DNA of 64,000 nt, taken from Rutpela maculata (taxonomy: Eukaryota; Arthropoda; Insecta; Coleoptera; Cerambycidae). This document shows positions 10,890-22,715 of this stretch, piece by piece. The position numbers and the translations under genes were made by a program. Where the stretch lies: assembly GCA_936432065.2 (NCBI GenBank), contig OW386293.2, positions 41,263,923 to 41,327,922 on the forward strand, given 5' to 3'. A model generated the notes under the pieces. That model made no database searches and had not been told where the DNA came from. It saw only the letters and a list, made by a program, of their open reading frames with translations. Every line of letters begins with the position of its first letter. Position 1 is the first letter of the stretch.

Positions 10890-11400
10890 GCTTTTTGGAA
10901 ACGGTTAGATCTAGATGCGTGAAATTTGGCAGAAATATTTCTTGTTGAAATCTACTAGATACATGTAAGACGAAATTTCGATTTTCACTTTTTGAAGGGG
11001 TGATGGTTTAAAGCGCACCCGTATTTTTGAAATAACGTAAGTCAGAAACGTGATTATTCAAGCAATATACTCTCCTGAGAAAATAAAGAGAGGCGTATTC
11101 GACGGTTTTCAAAAAGAGACCCCCGAACGGGGAGGGGGAGGTGTTTAAGCTTTTCGGAAACGGTTAGACCTAGAAGCATGAAATTTGGCTGAAATACTCT
11201 TTTTTGGAATCTATTAGACATGAGTAAGATTAAATTTCGATTTTCACTGTTTGACGGGGTGAAAACGGGGGTGGTAGATGGTCTAAAGGGTACCTCTAAA
11301 TCTCTAAAATCGTGTAAGTCAGAAACGCGATATTCTAGTGATGGGCTCTTCTCAGGAAATTAGGAGACATGTATTCGACGGTTTTCAAAAAGAGACCCCC
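10890..11400 (+). repeat. Two diverged direct repeats, about 260-bp period
   Basis: GGAAACGGTTAGAYCTAGA starts each copy (near 10896 and 11157), and each continues with GAAATTTGGC, AAATTTCGATTTTCACT and a GTCAGAAACG segment. They lie wholly inside the Helitron. Confidence 0.75.
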
Positions 11401-11544
11401 CGAACGAGTGAACAGGGAGAGGGATGTTTTTAAGCATGAAATTTGCCACATACCCGCCCATGTGCTCTATTGTCGATTAAAATAATTATTTTTTCGTTTA
11501 ACTCGCTCTAACAAGAATAGAATAATGAATTGTTATCAAATTGC

Positions 11545-11813
11545 GATGCGCAGTGGGTTTCCCCGAGTACTATGGATGCGCAGTAGGTTTCTTCGAGTAC
11601 AATGGATGCGCAGTGGGTTTCCTAGAGTGCAATGGATTCGCAGTGGGTTTCCCCGAGTACCATGGATGCACAGTGGGTTTTCTTGAGTACTATGGATGCG
11701 CAGAAGTTTTTCATGGGTGCACCCATGCAGTTTTTCATGGGTGCAATGAATGCGCAGTGGGTTTTCCTGGGTACCATGGATGCGCAGTGGGTTTGCTCGA
11801 GTGTACTATAGGA
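11545..11813 (+). repeat. 30-bp minisatellite
   Basis: About nine tandem copies of a unit like GATGCGCAGTGGGTTTCCCC plus GAGTACTATG. Copies vary by substitutions, and two central ones by small rearrangements. The long open frames across this region come from the period being a multiple of three. Confidence 0.9.
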
Positions 11814-11924
11814 GTACTCAGTGAGTATGTAGTACTTCTTTATAGGCATATGTTAGTTTGTCCATGTTCTTAATTCCACGCGGACGAACTTTTCCACGTG
11901 AACGAAGTCGCGGGCATCAGCTAG

Positions 11925-12439
11925 CTATATTTGATCGGCACATTTACACAAAGGTAAATTTCTCTCGAGGAGGAAAAATTCCATATTATTTTCGCAGAGA
12001 ATTCTGAACAACTTTTAAAATGTCGGCCTGTCACATTATTTGTGCACGATAACTAAAGAAAGAAAGTCCGATTGTATCGAAATTTGGACAGTAAGTTTTG
12101 TTGCCTAGAGGAACAAAAATCTATAAAAAATAAAAAGTAAATAAAAATCATTTATATTTTCAAAAATTGTGTTAATTTGTATGTCTTATAACTCAACAGA
12201 ACTCTTGTGGAGTGTTATTTTCTATAATCAATATACTCTTCACAAATACGAAAGTGAAAAGTATATTGCATTTGATCGACATATCTTTAAAACCGTAAAT
12301 ATCGAAAAATTATATCATTATATCATTGTGTAAGTTATCAAATTCTGAACAACATTCAAAATTGTCCGTCCGTCCGTTCATCACGTTCCTTGTAAGCATT
12401 AAAATTTTTAACATTTAATTTACACACATTATACACATA
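11925..12439. repeat. Dispersed repeat, inverted copy at 52990-53250
   Basis: Two stretches (about 11935-12110 and 12240-12380) share AATTCTGAACAAC and GTCCGATTGTATCGAAATTT-type segments with the region near 53050-53240 in opposite orientation. A GTCCGTCCGTCCG microsatellite-like motif lies at about 12364-12376. No gene is seen. Confidence 0.6.
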
Positions 12440-13165
12440 TACAGTATGTCTCACTTTTCATGACTCCCATCCCAAACAGCACGTCCAATTGTAATTACGT
12501 CTCTACAAGATATATACATGAGAAACAAAATATGTTAAGGTAGATCTAATTGTTAAACTAGTACTGACGTACACATATGAGATACACTTATGTTTATATT
12601 GACAGATTTATGTGATACAACGTTTAATAATTGTATACTGTATGCACTCAAGATTCTAAACATTTTTATATAACGTAAAGAAGGATCATTAGAATGTTGC
12701 AATTTGACGTCCGTAGAAGATGCCTACAAGGTTTAAGTCATATGTATGTGTGATGATTTATATAATACTTGTGCCTACTGCATACACCACATAAAAGTGC
12801 GATATATATACATGATACAAATAACTATATATACACTTTTTAGTTGTGTCTTGTCGTGTCTACATTCGACTATTCGAGCATGGAACAGTGTGCGCGCGCA
12901 AAGCGTCAGCGTGAGCATACCAGCCATGTGTATCTCATGTGTCCTCTTTCCTCTATAAGAGTGGTCATAGCCACACATACAGCAGGCATTTTTGTTTTTT
13001 AACAATATCCAAAACAATTTATATTCGAAAGAGTTTGTAAAGATTCGGCAGTTTTAAAGATATCGAGTTCTTTTAATAATAAAATTAGATTAAAATGCAT
13101 TAAAAAGCAAAATCTAGTCGTTGCGTGTTCTACTATAAAGTCTTTAAGCAGGTATTCAAACAGAA

Positions 13166-13236
13166 GTCAGTGGTTGAGTGAGTTAAACATTAGGCGGCGA
13201 GGCAAGAGGTACGCGGTTCGATCCGTGCTCACTGTC
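13166..13236 (+). tRNA. Degenerate tRNA-like sequence (Leu/Ser-type A box)
   Basis: It has GTGGTTGAGTGAG where an A box would be and GGTTCGATCC as a perfect B box. The ends GTCAGTG and CACTGTC pair with one mismatch. A run of thirteen Ts follows at once, a strong Pol III terminator. The T loop is one base short and the anticodon arm does not fold cleanly, so it is probably a pseudogene or SINE-like head. It resembles the minus-strand sequence at 45022-45094. Confidence 0.5.
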
Positions 13237-13701
13237 TTTTTTTTTTTTTGTTAAAATAGTTGCGAAAAAACTTTCAGTTGTTTTTTTCAAGGTAATAATT
13301 GCTTATAAAACCGATGTACGAATATACTTCTTTTCAATTTTAGGTCTGTTTTAGACCATTAAATATTCTATTTATGTTGTAAATGATATATTATACCTGA
13401 CCATTTTTTCTCCAACACGTTTCTCAGGTTTGTATAAGTACTTCAACTTAAAACTTTAATTCTTAACTCAGGTGACACTGGTGACAGTTTAATTAAATTA
13501 AATAAGTTCTTAATAATTATAAATAAATAAAAATACTAGTAACTCGAAAAATTCAGGTTTGGGAACACGTAAAAAATACAAAAAAAAGAGAACTTGAAAG
13601 ATTTTCATATATTTTAAATAAGGCTAGAAATTCAATTTCACACATAATAAAGACTTCATACACATCATAAATACTGCTTTTAGCATCCGAAATAACAATC
13701 A

Positions 13702-13780
13702 CCACGATAGCTCAGTTGGTAGAAGCGTCAGTACTGTAATACGGACAACAGAAACGTGTAGGTTGATCCCTACCCACCGC
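13702..13780 (+). tRNA. tRNA-Tyr-like pseudogene
   Basis: CGATAGCTCAGTTGGTAGA is the D-arm and A-box sequence of animal tRNA-Tyr, and ACTGTAAT supplies a GTA anticodon in the expected place. The T arm GTAGG/CCTAC pairs perfectly but the loop lacks one base (GGTTGATCC). The acceptor stem pairs poorly and no T run follows. Probably a pseudogene. Confidence 0.5.
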
Positions 13781-13879
13781 AATTGGCAAAGGTAAAGTAA
13801 AAATGAATTTAATAACTTAATAAACATTATAATTTACAGGCAACCCTTGTGAGAAGAAATTGGAGTGATGGTAAACAAT

Positions 13880-14560
13880 ATTAGATAGTTACCATACCAG
13901 GCGTTGCCTATCTTTCGGCAACCTCCCTAGCCAAATCTTTCCTACACCACAATTTCCCTATCACCACCTTTTATTTTCACCACCTTTTACTCTAAAACCT
14001 CTTTTCTACTCCCTTTATTAATCTCGTTTTTGTTATTTTTGTCAATTTTTGTTCTTTTGTCCCTTTTTGTTCTTCTTCCAAATCCCCTTTCGACCAATAA
14101 TTTCTCGCAAACCCAAACCTTTTAAATCATAATTTCCCCTTCACCCTACCTTTCCGAAGGCAGGCAGACCATCGGATGAAGATTGTGACTTGTTCAAACG
14201 GGTTTTTTCATTGAGTTTTTCCCGTATCACCAACCAAACCTTTAAAAACAGTGCGCGTGTGTTTGTGCGCGCGCCCCTAACTACAGTTTTTTAATTTAGC
14301 TTTAATTAGTTATAAGTGTTTTTAAACTTCCTTTAGTTATAAATATTCAAATTGTTAGGTTTAAGTCTTTTTTTGTTCCTAGACAGGAGCCCTAACCCTT
14401 CCACTAATTGTAGTTCAAGCCCGAGTCGAACCCGCTCCATCTGACTGCACATTCACCACGACGCTGCGCGGCGTGGTTGTGCGGTCGGCTCTGAACCGGG
14501 ATCCGACTCTGGCGCATATTTGTAAACAACTGTGAATAAATACTTTTTGAAATTGAAATT
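13880..14560 (+). mobile_element. 5'-truncated Jockey-like LINE 3' end
   Basis: GCGTTGCCTATCTTTCGGCA (13904-13925) encodes ALPIFRQ before a stop. That matches the last residues of the Jockey-like ORF2 on the minus strand at 52109-52735. A pyrimidine-rich 3' UTR follows, similar to the sequence at 51950-52100. The copy ends with AATAAA (about 14536) and a short GAAATTGAAATTGAG tail. Confidence 0.7.
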
Positions 14561-16019
14561 GAGATAGTTAATGTAAATAAAATATACGGATGGCTAACAA
14601 ATAAATTCATAGGACAAAACGTATATGCATTAATTACTTTATTTTTATCAAGTAGACTTACTAACTAGTATATAGTTTTATATATTCCCATTGCTAAAAA
14701 CCTGTGGGGGGATTACCAAATATAACCTGAAAAAATTAACGTCTAGCATAAGACGTCATTCGTCTGACACATTAGGAAGTCAATCACTGTGCATCCGATA
14801 ACACACTGTGCATCAAATTATTTGTGTGTATGTAAATGGTATACTGTGGCTACATTGTGAGGCGGACGTTTAACCTTTGTGCATACGTGTTTGCCTACAA
14901 TGTGTAAACGTAGCACATTTACATCGTAGAATTGTGTAACCTTGTGTCTGCATCTAGATACATCGTCACAATGCGAACACTTCGTAATCGTTATTTGGTG
15001 TGCTGTATGGGATATCACAGCTCCCTTATTAACGATGCGATTTTTTTTTTAATTTGGGTGGAAGGTACTTACCCATCAGGAGATAGTGTCACCGTAAAAC
15101 GTTCAAAAATCCACCAGTGGCGTTCGTCGTTGTGAAGAAAAATGATCCTAATTTTCCAAAAAAAGATATTAGGAATTTTTTTACAAAAATACTAACGCAA
15201 TATTATTGATCAGCATGCTTCAGAACCCCTAAACCCAAAATTTAACAATATTTTGATGTATGGTTTTCGAATTACGGCTCCCTTAAAACTGCATTTTTAA
15301 GCATTACATAATCAATAACTTGGAAACGAATTGCTTTTAGAAAAAAGTTATTTATCATTTTCTTTTTAAATTTACTTTCTCTACCAGTCTATGTCATCGA
15401 TACTTTCAGATTCGGTAATTTTTAATGCCCGAATAATTTACAGGTCTACTGGCCCAAAATTTTTGTTAATTTATCAATGGAAATTCTTGGCCTACAAAAT
15501 TTGAAAGTATCAATGACATTAGGTGCTAGAAACGGTGAATTTAAAAAGAAAATGAGGAATGACTTTTCTTCGAAAAACAATTCATTTCCAGGTTGTTGAT
15601 TATTTAATGTTTAAAAAACGCAATTTTAAGGGGGCCGTTTTTCGAAAACAAGATATCAAAATATTGTTAAATTTTGGATACAGGAGTTCTGAAGCATGCT
15701 GATCAATAATATTGCATTAGAATTTTTGTAAAAAAAATGCCTAATATTTTTTTTTTTTTTTGAAAATTAGGTTCATTTTTCTTCATAACAGTGAACGTCC
15801 CTGGTGGATTTTTAAATGTTTGACGGTAACACAATCCCCTGATGAATGATCACCTTCCACCCAAATTTAAAAGAAATCGCATTGTTAATAAGGGAGCTGT
15901 GATATGGGAGTCATGAAAAGTGAGACATACTGTATAATATATGTATAAGGTTGCTCAGACATTATTTAATATATTGTGGGAATATTATACACACATACAG
16001 ATACACACATTAAAAAAAA

Positions 16020-19000
16020 ATTATCGCATCAGTTTTTGTCTACCACCGCTTTTATCCCCTAAAAAGGGCAAAAAAGGTCTTGTCCTAAGCATCTGATCTA
16101 ACTTTTCTGAAGTATTTTAATGTGCTGAAGCCAATTTTGAGCAAAAAAATTCTATTGTGTCAGTTTCCCTCTGCCGCCCCTAGGAGATAAAAGGGGGTGT
16201 TGTAGGGAAACGTCTAGGAGCTAGCTCATGTCACGTGTGCACTCTTATGTCCCCTAAGTTTGATTGTGGGACCTTATTACATACCTATAGGAGTGTTAAA
16301 AAAAATTGGTCACATGGTCCAGATCATGGTCGTTTGGCCGCCATATTGAAAAATTTGCTACATTCTGTTTTCATATATCTCCGTAACGGATGCGTCGATT
16401 TTAAATTTTTTTTTAGCTCATTTCACTCCTTAAAAGGCAAACAAATTGTCTTTATCCTTTTTTTAACAAACTCAACAGTTATTGAAATATTTTATGGTTT
16501 TTGATTTTTCTGTTGACAAAGGAATTTAGAGTGTTCCCATCACGTTTATAGGATCATAGTTACTAGACAACTTCCAAGAAGAAGGTTCCCAATCTAGCGG
16601 AACAGAATTTAAAACGTGTGTGATCTGTAACCAAATAAAACTAAAAGGAGACTCCAAACTGTTCCGGATTTGTGAGGAGTTCAGAGCAGAGCAACTACTT
16701 AAAACCTCTCGGTTTTACATCGATGTAGTTTTTTCAGCGAAAAAGTACACTGGAAGATGTAAACAGTGTTTTTACTACTGACATTCATTGCTACAAAAAC
16801 TACATGAGGAAGTATATTTTGAATTATGAGAGGGATAATTAAAAAGATGCAATTGAAGAAGTTGCTGATTCTAAGAATCTGAGAGAATCTTTTAAGCAAT
16901 TTTCGATAACGGTGGGTCTTAAACAACGAGGATATTCAATTTCATACTTACGTAAAGAATTCAATGAAAAGTATTTGCAAAGTAAGGAGCACATATCAAA
17001 CCGTAAAATGAAAAGTTTACTTATAGAGCAACTTAGTGATGGTATCTGTTTTACTTACTCAAGGAATCCTGTATCACAGATATTATTTTCCATTAAAATA
17101 AGTTCAGGTAATCTAGGTAGCTGAGTAATTCAGAGTGATAAGGCGTACCTCTTCCCAAAGAAATCAAAGCAAACATCTCAATAAGACCAACAATGGACAA
17201 TTTGGACTATTAAGAACATACTCTTTCTGGAATTGGAGGCAATGACACAGTGTTGATTATATTTCAAAATGAAAGTCAAAACAGTGATACCAGTCAACAG
17301 AGACGATTAAAGATAAAAGTTCATAGTTTTCATTCATGCCAAAAACTGAAATACTATAAGAACTCAAAGCAAAGAGGTGAAATAAAGAAAGGTCTTGTAC
17401 TAGCGCGAAAACCTCATCCTGACGTGGCAGCTTCATCTGCAAAGGGGCAGAACCTGGCCTGGATTTTAAGTAGATTTATTGCAAGTAAAGAGTATTCTCC
17501 TGATGATATTGTAAAGACCACTACAGCTTTTACACCCATTCTACCATATTCTGCGACTCAATACTTCAGTGCAATATTTACATGTATAAAAAACTTCCAA
17601 GATTGCTTGACAACAGTAAATCAGAAAACAGGATCTCTGTAGGCTGATGAAGTCGTAGCAATAGAAATAAAACTGCTACAGCCAGAAGAGGTTTCGAACA
17701 TCTTGGCTTAGGAGGTTAGGAAAATATTTAGTGGGAAGTGGAGTTGAAAACATTTTTATTGAATCAGAAACGTTTTGTCCAAAGATTGTTGAGAGTGTAA
17801 TCGCTGGGAAAGCATTATTCTTGTTTTTCCATGTTAGCTGAAGCTTTGCAACGATTATTGCTGAATGCATTCATAGAAACTAGCCACATACCAAAAAACA
17901 CAGTAAAAGAAATTAAAACAATAACAGAGTGTATCATGGCAAAGGATATCACAGGAGCTAGAACTCATGCAGAAATTGTTAAAGGACAAATGCCAATGCT
18001 TATGGAAGATATCGAGAAATTTGCTAATGGACAAGGAAAAGAAAATGAGAAATGCCGGTATTGACACCAGTTCCTAAAAACCCTTATTTCGAATACTGAG
18101 AGATCTGACACGACAGAGAGGAGATTGGGATCTGAAGATCAGTCTCTTAATGTGAGCAATACGTCTCTTCTTTGGATCAAAAAGAAATGGGAAACTTAGA
18201 GCTAAAAGAACTTTGGGTTGCCTTTGGGATGGGAAAAACATCCAGGTTCATTCCACTTCACTTCCTTGTTGCTGAAAATAAAGTACCGCACGCTGTCTTG
18301 ACAACTTTACCAGCTATTTATTCTCTAACAGGCTGTGACACCACAAGCAAAATCAGTACGAAATTGGCAGCTTTGAGGACAGCAGAATCTTGTACTGAAT
18401 ATCTGTTATTCGATTTTGGTAAAGAACCACTTAATGAGGACATGGAAAAGAGAGCTGAAGAGTTTTTGGTTCGTGCGGTTGGTTTAAACTTACATACAAT
18501 GGATGCATTGCGTTTTCATCAATACCATCACAAGAAAATACGGAACATTCAAAATTTGGCTCCTACATCCAGATTTGTTCGCGTCTACATAAAAGGAAGC
18601 AACTTCCAATGTTACAAATGGATTAACGCTTTGAAGGTTGCTACAGATCTCAATCCTTTGGCTATGGTTACACGAAAATGGAAGGAACCTTAATTCCACA
18701 AGTGACAGGAGAAAATTTTCTCAAACCCTATAATTGCCAGAAGTGCTTTAGAGAAAATGTGTGCCCCTGTAGAAACTTGGAAATCATGTGCTGTAACTTT
18801 CTCAAATCCAAAGAAAACGATATGGACCAGTGCAAAGACGCCTATCAATAATCCTGTTGAAATGTTGATTTCAAAATACGTATAATCCTTATTATATTTA
18901 TTTTATATAACCATATTATAGGATTTAAGAATGAGTCTACCTACTCTATTCTATATACTTGAAGCTTCATTTATTCGTAAATAAAGTCATTTTTAGCTAT

Positions 19001-19475
19001 TTCTCCATATTTTTGTATCAACTACGGAGAAGATTTCTTCATTTCTTTTTTAGAAACCACCCTTTATCCCAAAACCCACGAGTTAATTAATAAATATATA
19101 CAGACAAAATATGTTTACCTTTTAATAACGAGTAGAACGAATAAAACAACATTAAAATTGGACCACCGGTTACGGAGATACCTGCGTTAAAACAAAATTT
19201 AGCAAAATTTTCAATATGGCGGCCAAACGCCCATGTTTTGGACCATGTGACCAACTTTTTTTTACACTCCTATTATTAGGTATGTGATAAGGTCCCACAA
19301 TCAAACTTAGGGGACATAAAAGTGCACACGTGACATGAGCTAGCTCCTTTACGATAGAATTTTTTTTTATTCAAAATTGGCTTCGGCGCGTCAAAATACC
19401 TTAGAACCTTAGGACAAGACCTTTTTTTGCCCTTTTTTGAGGATAAAAGGTAGACAAAAACTGATGCCGTAGATT
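16020..19475 (+). mobile_element. Long-TIR element with a near-complete broken gene (copy 1)
   Basis: Left arm 16020-16465 and right arm 19098-19475 are inverted repeats. Landmarks: ATCAGTTTTTGTCTACC at the ends, GACATGAGCTAGCTCC, CAATCAAACTTAGGGGACAT and TGGCGGCCA. The left arm has about 60 extra bases near 16157-16220. The interior holds one gene-length coding region in the plus orientation (16571-18851). The neighbouring palindrome 19925-23455 carries related sequence (GGCGGCCAT, then ATATCT..GTAACCG, then CCGATTTTA), so it may be a gene-less derivative. Confidence 0.8.
16571..18851 (+). pseudogene. GCDTTS-family element protein (FEN/XPG-like), broken
   Basis: The conceptual product has four parts. 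(1) An N-terminal zinc-finger-like segment, CVICNQIKLKGDSKLFRIC (from about 16600). (2) A helical region with YLRKEFNEKYLQ and a partial segment rich in Ser. (3) A conserved central stretch, GLVLARKPHPDVAASSAKGQ (about 17394), FIASKEYSPDDIV and FTPILPYSAT. (4) A C-terminal stretch with RFIPLHFLV, LPAIYSLTGCDTTSKIST (about 18305-18360), then a Cys-rich tail (YNCQKC, CPCR, CC) read in another frame. GCDTTS and its surroundings are shared with the copies at 43220-43260 and 47990. Several stops and frame changes and an internal deletion near 18070 make it non-functional. The nuclease-like acidic motif usually before GCDTTS is not clearly retained. Confidence 0.65.
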
Positions 19476-19924
19476 TCGTTAAATATCAAAAGGCATAGGA
19501 TAAGGTGGTTCTGATCAACCCCCCCCCCCCCCCCCCCCTTTTGTTGACCTGTGTTAGGTATTTGAAGAAATAGAAAAAAGACTTATTTTTCCCCATCTTT
19601 CATCTTATATATACGTATCTAAATACCATACGAACACCCCGTTCTGGCCTGAAGATGGTCAGTGTGAGGAATAGAAAATTGCACTTAAAAAGCCAAAAAC
19701 AGAATTCCCTGAACTATCATCACATGATCCTCGTGGAAATTCATGTTCAGCATTAAAATTAAACAATCTTGAAAAAACGTGCTGATGGTCCGGTTGCTGT
19801 ATATGCTCGTTCCACCGAAATGATTTTTAATTTTTTCAAAGATTTTTAACTTCCAGTCACTGTAATTCTTCAGGGGAGGCATTAAATCAATTTTTTCATG
19901 ATATTTTTTGTTCGGAAGCCATTG
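19476..19924. other. Spacer with a poly-C tract
   Basis: A run of about 20 Cs lies near 19519-19538. Otherwise the stretch is AT-rich with only a short minus-strand open frame (19685-19882) that resembles nothing. Confidence 0.5.
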
Positions 19925-20857
19925 TTCGGAAGCAAATCTCAGTGTAAAATGGGTTTGGCGTGAACTATTTGGGGACAGTTATTTGTTTATCGCAATTGAT
20001 AGCTCTATTAATGTAGGATAAGTATATAAAGTCGCAAAACATCCCGACGTGAGCTAAAGCCGCCATTTAGAAAAAATGACCGCCAGAGACATTTTCTTTA
20101 AAATCATATATCTTAGTAACCGTTGCTCCGATTTTAGATTTCTTTTTTTTGTTCCATTCCTCACTTTACATTTTACAGAACGTATGATTAAGTACATATT
20201 TTACGATAAATTAAACGATAAACTTAGGAAATTAAAAAATAATTTAAATATTACAGAAATTTAAACTTTTATAAACTCGAGACGTTTGTACTGAAATTTC
20301 TAGTCAATTTTTGAAAAAATAATTTTAATAAAAGTTCTGGAGCACACAATTAGCTTTCATTTGTTTTTTGGCCGATGTTACTAACTCAAATATTAACGGC
20401 GTAATAGTTATTTATATATAAAATTGTATTCATTTTTAATAATGTACATTAAGGTATAAAGGGTGTTCAGTCAGTCTTCTCTCGGAAGATTGTGCAAAAC
20501 GGCTAACTTTATAAAAAAACTTTCTTAACAAAACTTTCAATGTTTCGTCTCTACTGCAACTTAAAATTATTTTCAATTATACAAGGTGTCACAAAAACGA
20601 GTAACACAAGAAAGTATAATTTTTTTAAATAGAACAGCCTATATTTCCTTAACGCTAGTTAAGCCTCCAAGAGCCCTGTATTACACCCTAAAATATTTCG
20701 TCAAGTTATTTTTTTGTGTTTTTTTTTTGGGCAGTTTACAAACATTTTTGACTGGCATATCTCCGCGATTTATTAATCGTTATTTCTAAAAATGTGGGAT
20801 GTTGTTTGATAATGATGTATTTACTGAAAAACATTTTTGAAATAAATCTTTGGTATA

Positions 20858-22715
20858 TCGGGTGTCCAAAATATTTGTGTACATTTCTTAATATTTAATT
20901 ATTATTTTTCTCATTTTTTTTTTAATGGAATGTCTAGGTATACTTTTTTTTACATGAATGAATAAAACATACAACAATTCCTCACATTTTAATATCTCTT
21001 TATTTCTATTTCAAATGTTTTTGAGACATGATTACATCAAATAATGTTTGCGTAAATTAAGGTGCTCTTTATTTTAGCATTAAAATCTATATTTTGCTTT
21101 ACATTTTTTTCAATTTTTTTAAATGGAATGCCTATAATTTTTTTAAACGGATGAGTAACGCTTACAATTTCTCACATTTTGATATCGTACCCTTTGTTTT
21201 ATGGACGGTTCTTGAACAATAATTTTTTTTTTCACGATATTGAAACTAACCTAACAACTGCTCAAAATGTCCACCATTTTGATTCAGGTAACACTGAGGT
21301 CTCTTGATAAATGAGCGTCTTACACAGTGTAACATATCAACATTTATACGACTGAAACATCGACGAATCCTTTCCATCATATCTTCTCGAGTCGTTGGTT
21401 CTACTTTATAAACGTCTGACTTCACAAATCCCCAAAGAAAAAAAACCACTGAAGTCAGGTCGGGTGACTTAGGCGGCCATGTAATGAGACCTAACATAAT
21501 TTAATAGAATAATAAATTAGATATTATTTAACAGTTTATTAAAATATTGGACCTCCTCTCTTCCTATCCACCTTTCAGGAAACTGATTACTAATGGCCTG
21601 ACGAACATTTCTACTAAAATCTGGTGGTACACCTTCAAGTTGTAATTACATATTATTTGTAATGTAATCAGGAATATGCACGATTATTTGTGGAAACTTA
21701 TTTTGCGTAAAATCTAAGAAGACTGCTCCATTCACATTTCCCTCAAAAAAGCGAGGATGAATAACATAATCATGTACAATTCCTCCCCTTACATTTAAAC
21801 TCTGTTTCTGATTTTGCTGTGCAACATGAGGGTTTTCTCTGGCATAATAATGGAAAATTGGGCCTATTCACAAATCCGTTGCGATGAAACGTTGATTCAT
21901 TCGTGAACAATACAAATTTGAAAAATACTTCATTTTCTCCAATTTGGTTTTGAGCCCGCTGGCAAAAATTTAATCTACGATTTAAATCCACATCCCAAAA
22001 GTCTTGATGCAGCTGGGCTCGATAGGGATGAAACTTATTTTTACGAAGACATAGGGAAACACTAGATTCACTGACCTCTAAATCCCTAGTTAACTCCCGA
22101 ACACTTGCCGTAGGATTTTCGATTACCGCTAAAGTTATAGCCAACTCATTTTCTTCATTACAATACATTTCGTCGTCTCACCTTCTTTTCATATGCAAAA
22201 TTTCCAGTACGTTCAAAACGTTCTTTCAAATTTTCTAGAGACCTCACATTAGGATATCTTCTATAGGAATATTTTTTACCATACATTCTTGATGCCAATA
22301 AACAATTTCCATTACATTCACCAATAACATAACATTTACCATAGGTATTAAATCCTATTCACAATAATTATAATTCGTATTTTTAAATATTAACAATATT
22401 AATTCAACTTAATCACGATAATCTTAAACACATTAGAGAAATGTCATAGAGTGAAAAACAAACGCAAAACAAAAGGCCAAAGCCATACTAGATTTTAATG
22501 TTAAAATAAAAATCACCTCAATTTACGCAAAACTTATTTGAAATAATCATATCTCGAAAACGGTTTGAAATACAAATTAAGTGTATAATATTAGAATGTG
22601 GGGAATTTTATGCTTTATTCATCTATGTAAAAAAATATAGGCATTCCATTTAAAAAATTTGAGAAAAATAATAATTAAATAACAAGAAATGTAAACAAAT
22701 ATTTTGGACACCCGG
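20858..22715 (-). mobile_element. Mariner-like transposon with TIRs of about 200 bp
   Basis: The ends CGGGTGTCCAAAATATTTG and its complement are bordered by TA (20856-20857, 22716-22717). Inverted similarity runs inward for about 220 bases from each end. A broken transposase lies on the minus strand between. Confidence 0.85.
21246..22350 (-). pseudogene. Mariner-type transposase with DUF4817-like N-terminus
   Basis: From 22350 downward the translation shows a helix-turn-helix N-terminal segment (RRYPNVRSLENLKERF, RTGNFAYEK). After a stop and frame change come VIENPTASVRELTRDLEVS, HPYRAQLHQDF and LFTNESTFHRNG, where the first catalytic Asp is replaced by Asn (the family has D-E-S/A-T-F). The second-Asp region is lost to frameshifts. 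The C-terminal block WPPKSPDLTSVVFFLWGFVK keeps the third Asp, and the protein ends near 21246. Inactive. Confidence 0.82.

Larger units (their letters stand above)
10716..11924 (+). mobile_element. Non-autonomous Helitron
   Basis: The 5' end TCTATATAAAAG, followed by CTGACTGACTGATC and CAACGCACAGC, and the 3' end GAAGTCGCGGGCATCAGCTAG, carry the 5'-TC and 3'-CTAG hallmarks of arthropod Helitrons. There is no Rep/helicase frame. The interior contains diverged direct repeats and a 30-base minisatellite. It abuts the right end of the Gypsy insertion. Confidence 0.78.
12471..15011. mobile_element. CCC-ended TIR element A, with tRNA-like passengers
   Basis: The ends are CCCAAACAGCAC and GTGCTGTATGGG. 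It interrupts the foldback element at a known position. The dinucleotide AT is present on both sides (12469-12470, 15012-15013) but only once in the unbroken copy of the site, so the boundaries and a 2-bp AT duplication are read directly. Near the ends ACGTC-type motifs recur. The interior holds two tRNA-like sequences and a truncated Jockey copy, and no transposase frame. Superfamily is uncertain; 2-bp duplications at AT or TA limit the candidates. Confidence 0.8.
12442..15932. mobile_element. TA-type foldback element, split by a later insertion
   Basis: The ends CAGTATGTCTCACTTTTCAT and its reverse complement are bordered by TA on both sides (12440-12441, 15933-15934), as in Tc1/mariner MITEs. 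The arms, about 430 bases each, lie at 15014-15460 and 15480-15932. The first 29 bases of the left arm sit at 12442-12470, separated by the CCC-ended element 12471-15011. Joining across the insertion restores the symmetry exactly. Confidence 0.85.

Noticed and set aside
11541..11813. CRISPR-like array
   Set aside because: Repeats are contiguous with no unique spacers, in a eukaryotic Helitron.
11541..11873. 110-codon repetitive protein and its antisense frame
   Set aside because: Both come from the 30-base minisatellite, whose period keeps frames open; no start context or family supports a gene.
13166..13780. Functional nuclear tRNA genes
   Set aside because: A missing T-loop base, weak acceptor stems and location in a transposable element argue for pseudogenes.
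19500..19540. Poly-C tract as an assembly gap or regulatory element
   Set aside because: Similar C or G runs occur near 38300, 45809, 46606 and 58446, so it is a general feature of these repeats and not a specific signal.
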